A stretch of DNA of 9,598 bases from the NCBI GenBank assembly GCA_929200175.1, contig CAKMYR010000041.1, positions 1-9,598 of the forward strand. Direction: 5' to 3'. A program made the translations under genes and the position numbers. Each line of letters opens with the position of its first letter. The first letter of the stretch is position 1. Source of the stretch: an uncultured Gammaproteobacteria bacterium. GTDB lineage: Bacteria > Pseudomonadota > Gammaproteobacteria > PS1 > Pseudothioglobaceae. Shown here in pieces: positions 5,760-9,598 of this stretch. Below the pieces are notes generated by a model. The model was not told where the DNA came from and did not search any database. It worked only from the letters and a program-made list of their open reading frames with translations.

Positions 5760-7144
5760 TAATTTTTAAGTGAATTTTTAGCAGTTTTTATCGCTTTTTT
5801 AACTTGCTTAGGAGAAGTAGCTCCGATATGATTACGCATATAAACTGCGTTTTTAAGATCTAAAACTTCAAACACATCTTGTTTAATAATCTTACTTATT
5901 TTTTGTAATTCTTGTAAGCTAAGCTCGCTTAAATCTTTGTTTTGTTTTATGCTATATAGTACAGCTTGTCCTGCTATTTTATGGGCATCTCTAAATGCCA
6001 CTTTTTTATTTACCAAATAATCAGCTAAATCTGTTGCTGTTATATGTCCTTTTTTGGTTGCATTAAGCATATTTTTTTCGTTAATTTTAAGATTGTACAT
6101 CAATCTAGTAAATACATCTATACAAGTCTTTAAAGTATTTACAGTATCAAAAATCGGCTCTTTGTCTTCTTGATTATCTTTATTATAAGCCAAAACCTGA
6201 CCTTTCATTATTGTAAGTAGCGCAACTAAGCTCCCATAAACTCTGCCAGTTTTGCCTCTTATTAGCTCAACTACATCTGGATTTTTTTTATTTGGCATAA
6301 TAGAAGAGCCACTAGCAAAATCATCTGTTAATTCAATAAAGTTAAATTGCGCACTTGACCAGATAATGATTTCTTCACAAAATCTTGATAAATGCATCAT
6401 CATAATACTAGCACAAGCCATAAATTCAATTAAAAAATCTCTATCACTAACTGCATCAATAGAGTTAGCACATATATTATCAAAGCCTAATAATTTAGCG
6501 CTTAAATCTCTATCTATTGGATAGGTAGTGCCAGCTAAGGCAGCAGCTCCAAGCGGCATAAAATTAATTCTTTTTAAGCTATCTTTTAATCTTTGCACAT
6601 CTCTATTTATCATTTCAAAATAAGCCATTAAATGATGAGCAAAAACAACAGGCTGTGCTACTTGTAAATGAGTAAAGCCGGGCATAATTGTATTAGTATG
6701 GTTTTGCGCTAATGCCAAAATAGCTACTTGTAAATCCTTACTCAAATTTATAATATCATTAGTCTGACTGCGTAAATATAGCCGAATATCAGTAGCAATT
6801 TGATCATTTCTCGATCTTCCAGTATGTAGTTTTTTGCCGACATCTCCACAAATCTCGATTAATCTTGATTCTATATTCATATGAACATCTTCTTTTTCAA
6901 TTAGCCATTTGAATTTATTTTGATTAATTTCATCAATAATTTGCTCTAAGCCAATAATTATTGCATCACTTTCTTTTTTTGTGATTATTTTGCACTGACC
7001 AAGCATCTTAGCATGTGCTATAGAGGCTTTTATATCATATTTAGCTAGGATTTTATCAAACTTTACCGAAGCCCCAAAATCTTCTATTATTTTATTACTA
7101 GCTTTATTAAAACGCCCGCCCCAAGACTGATTAACCTTACTCAT
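5759..7144 (-). CDS. argH: Argininosuccinate lyase
   Basis: Last step of arginine synthesis: argininosuccinate is split to arginine and fumarate in the cytoplasm by a homotetramer. The 461-residue protein is the usual length. It opens with the family-typical WGGRF, has HTGRSRNDQ at 107-115, GFTHLQ at 156-161 with the conserved histidine H159, and the fumarase/aspartase-superfamily signature GSSIMPNKKNPD at 279-290, whose flexible loop carries the catalytic serine. The C-terminal half continues as an all-helical bundle without gaps. It is the first gene of the argH-fmt pair and divergent from hemC. No Shine-Dalgarno sequence precedes the ATG, but TATAAG lies 7 bases upstream. Confidence 0.98.
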   Translation of the reverse strand: MSKVNQSWGGRFNKASNKIIEDFGASVKFDKILAKYDIKASIAHAKMLGQCKIITKKESDAIIIGLEQIIDEINQNKFKWLIEKEDVHMNIESRLIEICGDVGKKLHTGRSRNDQIATDIRLYLRSQTNDIINLSKDLQVAILALAQNHTNTIMPGFTHLQVAQPVVFAHHLMAYFEMINRDVQRLKDSLKRINFMPLGAAALAGTTYPIDRDLSAKLLGFDNICANSIDAVSDRDFLIEFMACASIMMMHLSRFCEEIIIWSSAQFNFIELTDDFASGSSIMPNKKNPDVVELIRGKTGRVYGSLVALLTIMKGQVLAYNKDNQEDKEPIFDTVNTLKTCIDVFTRLMYNLKINEKNMLNATKKGHITATDLADYLVNKKVAFRDAHKIAGQAVLYSIKQNKDLSELSLQELQKISKIIKQDVFEVLDLKNAVYMRNHIGATSPKQVKKAIKTAKNSLKN

Positions 7145-7151
7145 AGTTATA

Positions 7152-7157
7152 CTTATA
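7152..7157 (-). promoter_or_regulatory. Candidate -10 element of argH-fmt
   Basis: TATAAG (5/6 to consensus) on the minus strand ends 7 bases before the argH ATG, the same spacing as upstream of rsxE and hemC. It would give a leaderless or nearly leaderless transcript. No convincing -35 lies 16-18 bases upstream. A second TATAAC sits nearer the ATG, so exact placement is uncertain. Confidence 0.35.
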
Positions 7158-7207
7158 ATTTTTTTTAATAAAATAGATTTTACATAAGTAAATTTATCTT
7201 TTTAAAA

Positions 7208-7213
7208 TATAAT
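7208..7213 (+). promoter_or_regulatory. Candidate -10 element of hemC, supports the 7221 start
   Basis: Perfect TATAAT on the plus strand, ending 7 bases before the ATG at 7221 and overlapping the alternative ATG at 7212. If it is the -10, the 7212 ATG would lie upstream of the transcript, so translation must begin at 7221 on a leaderless message. TTTACA at 7179-7184 resembles a -35 but is 23 bases away, too far for a standard promoter. Confidence 0.45.
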
Positions 7214-7220
7214 GTTTAAT

Positions 7221-8132
7221 ATGAATAAAACTCTAACAATAGCAACTAGAAAAAGCAAATTAGCGCTATGGCAAAGCTTATATGTAAAATCAAAGCTAGA
7301 ACAACTCTACCCCAAGCTAAATATTAAAATTATAAAAATAACAACAAAAGGTGACAAAATCCTTAATTCTCCATTATCTCAAATAGGCGGTAAAGGCTTA
7401 TTTATTAAAGAATTAGAACAAGCCATCTTAGATAAAAAAGCAAATATTGCAGTTCATTCAGTAAAAGATATCCCCTATAAAATGCCACAAGGTTTTTCCC
7501 TAGCAGCTATTTTAAAGCGTGAAAATCCATTTGATGCCTTTGTTTCTAATAACTTTAGTAGTATTAAAAATCTTCCAAAATCAGCAAAAGTAGGTACTTG
7601 CTCTACTAGGCGTATTCTCCAATTAAAAGCAATTCGCCCTGATTTAATAACCTTAGATCTGCGTGGCAATATTAATACCAGATTAGAAAAACTAGATAAT
7701 AATCAATTTGATGCTATTATTCTAGCTTGTGCTGGACTTATCCGTTTAGGCTTAAATAATAGAATAACTAAGCAAATTAGCCCTAATCAAATCTTACCAG
7801 CAGTAGGGCAAGGTGCAATCGGTATTGAGGCTTTAACTAGTGATAACCATACTTTAGAGCTGCTAAAGCCACTAGCTGATATTAATACCACTTGTTTAAT
7901 TAATGCCGAACGCGCTATGAATCAAGGTTTGCAAGGGGGTTGTTCATCTCCTATAGCAGGGTTTGCTACTTCTGATAATAATAAACTAACCTTAACTGGA
8001 TTAGTTGGCAATATAGCTACTTCAACTATCTTAAAACATACAATAACTGGTAATATTACTAAAGCCAAAGAACTAGGAACTAAATTATCTGATAAACTTA
8101 TTTCACAAGGCGCAAAAGATATTTTAAAATAA
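7221..8132 (+). CDS. hemC: Hydroxymethylbilane synthase (porphobilinogen deaminase)
   Basis: Joins four porphobilinogen molecules into hydroxymethylbilane in haem and related tetrapyrrole synthesis. With the chosen start the product is 303 residues. It opens with TLTIATRKSKLALWQ, typical of the family right after the start. Other landmarks are HSVKD at about 79-83 with the catalytic aspartate D83, the arginine-rich substrate region TCSTRRILQL and LRGNINTRL, and QGGCSSPIAG with C241, which anchors the dipyrromethane cofactor (C242 in E. coli). An in-frame ATG at 7212 would add three residues; I prefer 7221 because it fits the family N-terminus and the TATAAT position. There is no Shine-Dalgarno sequence. 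The next gene starts 4 bases after the stop. hemD is not in the window. Confidence 0.97.
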   Translation: MNKTLTIATRKSKLALWQSLYVKSKLEQLYPKLNIKIIKITTKGDKILNSPLSQIGGKGLFIKELEQAILDKKANIAVHSVKDIPYKMPQGFSLAAILKRENPFDAFVSNNFSSIKNLPKSAKVGTCSTRRILQLKAIRPDLITLDLRGNINTRLEKLDNNQFDAIILACAGLIRLGLNNRITKQISPNQILPAVGQGAIGIEALTSDNHTLELLKPLADINTTCLINAERAMNQGLQGGCSSPIAGFATSDNNKLTLTGLVGNIATSTILKHTITGNITKAKELGTKLSDKLISQGAKDILK

Positions 8133-8136
8133 TACT

Positions 8137-8415
8137 ATGAGTAATCAAATTGACAATCAAGCGATTGCAAAATTAAAAGGCTGGCAAATAATAAACGGCA
8201 AGCTCCATAAACAATTTGTTTTTGCTAATTTTATTCAAGCCTTTGGTTTTATCTCTCAAGTATTAATGGTAGCCGAAAAACTAAACCACCACCCAGAATT
8301 ATCCAATGTTTATACCAAAGTTAGCTTTGATTTAATAACTCATAGCAGTAATTCTATTACTCAATTAGATATTAAATTAGCTAATAAAATAGAAGATATT
8401 TTTGCTAATAGTTAA
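8137..8415 (+). CDS. phhB: Pterin-4a-carbinolamine dehydratase family protein
   Basis: Small cytoplasmic enzyme family that dehydrates 4a-hydroxytetrahydropterin back to a quinonoid dihydropterin. The 92-residue product is full length for the family. The active-site signature lies near the middle: the paired histidines H51 and H52 in HHPELSNVY, then KVSFDLITHS with the third conserved histidine, and a trailing ITQLD. It lies 4 bases downstream of hemC and presumably shares its transcript. No aromatic amino acid hydroxylase, the classical partner, is visible in the window, so its physiological substrate here is unknown. The gene symbol denotes the family rather than proven function. Its stop is 9 bases from the convergent ftsY stop. 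Confidence 0.92.
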   Translation: MSNQIDNQAIAKLKGWQIINGKLHKQFVFANFIQAFGFISQVLMVAEKLNHHPELSNVYTKVSFDLITHSSNSITQLDIKLANKIEDIFANS

Positions 8416-8424
8416 TCACAAAGT

Positions 8425-9348
8425 TTAAAACAAAGCATCAATAAATTCTTTAGCATTAAACTCTTTTATATCATTAATACCTTCGCCAATTCCAATATAA
8501 CGAATTGGTAGCTTTAATTCATCAGCTAAGCCAAAAATACTACCGCCTTTAGCAGTACCATCTATTTTACTTATGCTAATACTATCGATATTAATTGCCT
8601 TGTTAAATTCAAAGGCTTGATTAATCGCATTTTGCCCAGTACCTCCATCAATTATTAGCATGGTTTCTTGCGGTAGGTTTTCATCTTGTTTTTTTAAAAC
8701 TCTTTTAATTTTCGCTAATTCATTCATTAAGTTATCTTTAGTATGTAATCTACCAGCGGTATCAGCAATTAAAATATCAATTTTTTTTGCTTTGGCGGAT
8801 TGATAAGCATCATAAATCACAGATGCCGAATCAGAGCCTAATTTTTGTGATACTACATCAATTTTATTTTCTTGACCCCAGAATTTTAGCTGCTCAATAG
8901 CAGCAGCTCTAAAAGTATCACCAGCTGCTAACATTACAGAATTACCCTTGTCTTTAAATAATTTAGCTAATTTTCCAATAGTAGTAGTTTTACCTGCTCC
9001 ATTTACTCCAACTACTAAGATAACAAAAGTTTCGTTAGCTATTTTTAATTTATTATCTGTAATCAATAACTTAGCTAATTCATTTTTTATTAATTCATAT
9101 AAATTATCTGTTTTTGAATTAGGATTTTTTTTAATCTTAGTTAGAATTTTATTAGTGGTTTTAACTCCCAAATCAGATTTTAAAAATAATTCTTCTAATT
9201 CTACTAAGATGTCATCACCAACATTATTTTTAAATAATATTTTATTTAAGCTAAAACCTAATTTATTATGTGATTTAATTAATTTGTCTTTTAATAAAAT
9301 CGGTTGTTTATTATTTGATTTTTTTTTAAAAAAGTTAAAAAATGCCAT
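8425..9348 (-). CDS. ftsY: Signal recognition particle receptor FtsY
   Basis: GTPase at the inner membrane that docks ribosomes carrying SRP-bound nascent membrane proteins to the Sec translocon. At 307 residues it holds essentially only the N and G domains. The long acidic A domain of E. coli FtsY (about 200 residues) is absent, replaced by a short basic-amphipathic start (MAFFNFFKKK) that can serve for membrane contact. GTPase motifs are all present: GVNGAGKTTT at 114-123 (G1), DTFRAAAIEQL at 144-154 (the SRP-GTPase insertion region), DTAGR at 196-200 (G3), and SKIDGTAKGG at 260-269 (G4, usually TKLD). DGGTGQN at 234-240 replaces the common DATTGQN. It is convergent with the dehydratase gene and divergent from the exported-protein gene at 9510. 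Confidence 0.97.
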   Translation of the reverse strand: MAFFNFFKKKSNNKQPILLKDKLIKSHNKLGFSLNKILFKNNVGDDILVELEELFLKSDLGVKTTNKILTKIKKNPNSKTDNLYELIKNELAKLLITDNKLKIANETFVILVVGVNGAGKTTTIGKLAKLFKDKGNSVMLAAGDTFRAAAIEQLKFWGQENKIDVVSQKLGSDSASVIYDAYQSAKAKKIDILIADTAGRLHTKDNLMNELAKIKRVLKKQDENLPQETMLIIDGGTGQNAINQAFEFNKAINIDSISISKIDGTAKGGSIFGLADELKLPIRYIGIGEGINDIKEFNAKEFIDALF

Positions 9349-9376
9349 TTGTTAAATTCTTGTTATCAATATAAAA

Positions 9377-9398
9377 TTTTACTATTATTTTTACTATT
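9377..9398. repeat. Two copies of TTTTACTATT upstream of ftsY
   Basis: TTTTACTATT occurs at 9377-9386 and again at 9389-9398, a period of 12 bases. The copies lie about 30-50 bases before the ftsY ATG, in the region expected to hold its promoter. They could be a binding site or simply low-complexity AT sequence; I favour the latter without further evidence. Confidence 0.25.
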
Positions 9399-9431
9399 GA
9401 TATTTAGTAATTAATTTTTTTGTTAAAAAGT

Positions 9432-9460
9432 TTGCTTATATTTTGAAATTTTAGTAAAAT
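9432..9460 (+). promoter_or_regulatory. Candidate promoter of the exported-protein gene
   Basis: TTGCTT (9432-9437, 3/6 to the -35) is followed at exactly 17 bases by TAAAAT (9455-9460, 5/6 to the -10). The transcript would start about 40 bases before the ATG at 9510. An imperfect inverted repeat (arms 9443-9453 and 9455-9466) overlaps the -10 and could be an operator. The evidence is suggestive only, because AT-rich sequence yields such matches often. Confidence 0.35.
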
Positions 9461-9509
9461 TCTCAAAGACTAAAAAATCCTAATTAATAATAAAATCTAT
9501 TTTGTTTGT

Positions 9510-9598
9510 ATGCAAAAGAGTGCCCTAAAACTATTTAATTCTATCTTAATAACCTTGTTGTTATTAGTAGGGTTATCTATAAATCAAGCAAAGGCAAA
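9510..9598 (+). CDS. Exported protein, only the signal peptide is visible
   Basis: An ATG opens 29 codons that run off the right edge. The residues form a textbook Sec signal peptide: a basic start (MQKSALK), a long hydrophobic core (ILITLLLLVGLSI) and an AxA-type cleavage site (QAKA) at about residue 29. Nothing of the mature protein remains, so function cannot be read. In many gammaproteobacteria the gene divergent from ftsY encodes a periplasmic M16-family (insulinase-like) zinc protease, so that is the leading guess from context. The 161-base gap to ftsY holds the candidate promoter at 9432-9460. Confidence 0.7.
   Translation, partial: MQKSALKLFNSILITLLLLVGLSINQAKA

Noticed and set aside
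8948..9355. 135-codon plus-strand reading frame opposite ftsY
   Set aside because: It is the complement of a conserved gene; its hydrophobic, leucine-rich product is what lysine- and asparagine-rich coding DNA gives when read backwards.

Overview
The window looks like part of the chromosome of a very AT-rich, gene-dense gammaproteobacterium. The housekeeping proteins (RnfE/RsxE, TrmL, ArgH, HemC, PhhA-type dehydratase, FtsY) resemble gammaproteobacterial versions, and the packing (1-17 base overlaps, gaps of a few bases) suggests a small-genome lineage such as the sulfur-oxidising SUP05/Thioglobaceae group and its animal symbionts. That assignment is an inference from composition and protein style, not a database match.

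Layout. (1) Positions 1-1645, minus strand: an EcoRI-family type II restriction-modification system. The methyltransferase comes first and the endonuclease second; they overlap by 8 bases and the endonuclease runs off the left edge. (2) 1646-1899: the control region of that system, with a candidate promoter and a 13-base direct repeat spaced 22 bases. (3) 1900-3301, minus: rsxE (rnfE) followed by prmC, overlapping by 14 bases. (4) 3394-4843, plus: trmL and an exported polysaccharide-deacetylase-family protein, overlapping by 8 bases. (5) 4827-7144, minus: argH then fmt, sharing one base; fmt converges on the deacetylase gene with a 17-base overlap. (6) 7221-8415, plus: hemC and a pterin-4a-carbinolamine dehydratase gene 4 bases apart. 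(7) 8425-9348, minus: ftsY, convergent with the dehydratase gene. (8) 9510-9598, plus: the signal peptide of an exported protein, cut by the window edge.

The restriction-modification pair is the accessory element. The endonuclease keeps the EcoRI catalytic residues (D91, E111, K113) and the main DNA-contacting residues (N141, E144, R145, R200, R203) at identical numbering, so GAATTC is the predicted site. It naturally has Thr at position 138, a substitution known in EcoRI as a relaxed-specificity mutation. The gene order is reversed relative to the plasmid EcoRI operon, so the system must be controlled differently.

The rest is core metabolism: electron transport (RsxE), release-factor and tRNA modification (PrmC, TrmL), arginine synthesis (ArgH), initiator tRNA formylation (Fmt), tetrapyrrole synthesis (HemC) and membrane-protein targeting (FtsY). 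Most starts lack a clear Shine-Dalgarno sequence. Three first-in-operon genes have a TATAAT-like hexamer exactly 7 bases before their ATG, which suggests leaderless transcripts. I saw no insertion sequence, CRISPR array, tRNA or rRNA, and no GC-rich hairpin with a T-run that would serve as a terminator. No stretch longer than 300 bases lacks a gene.
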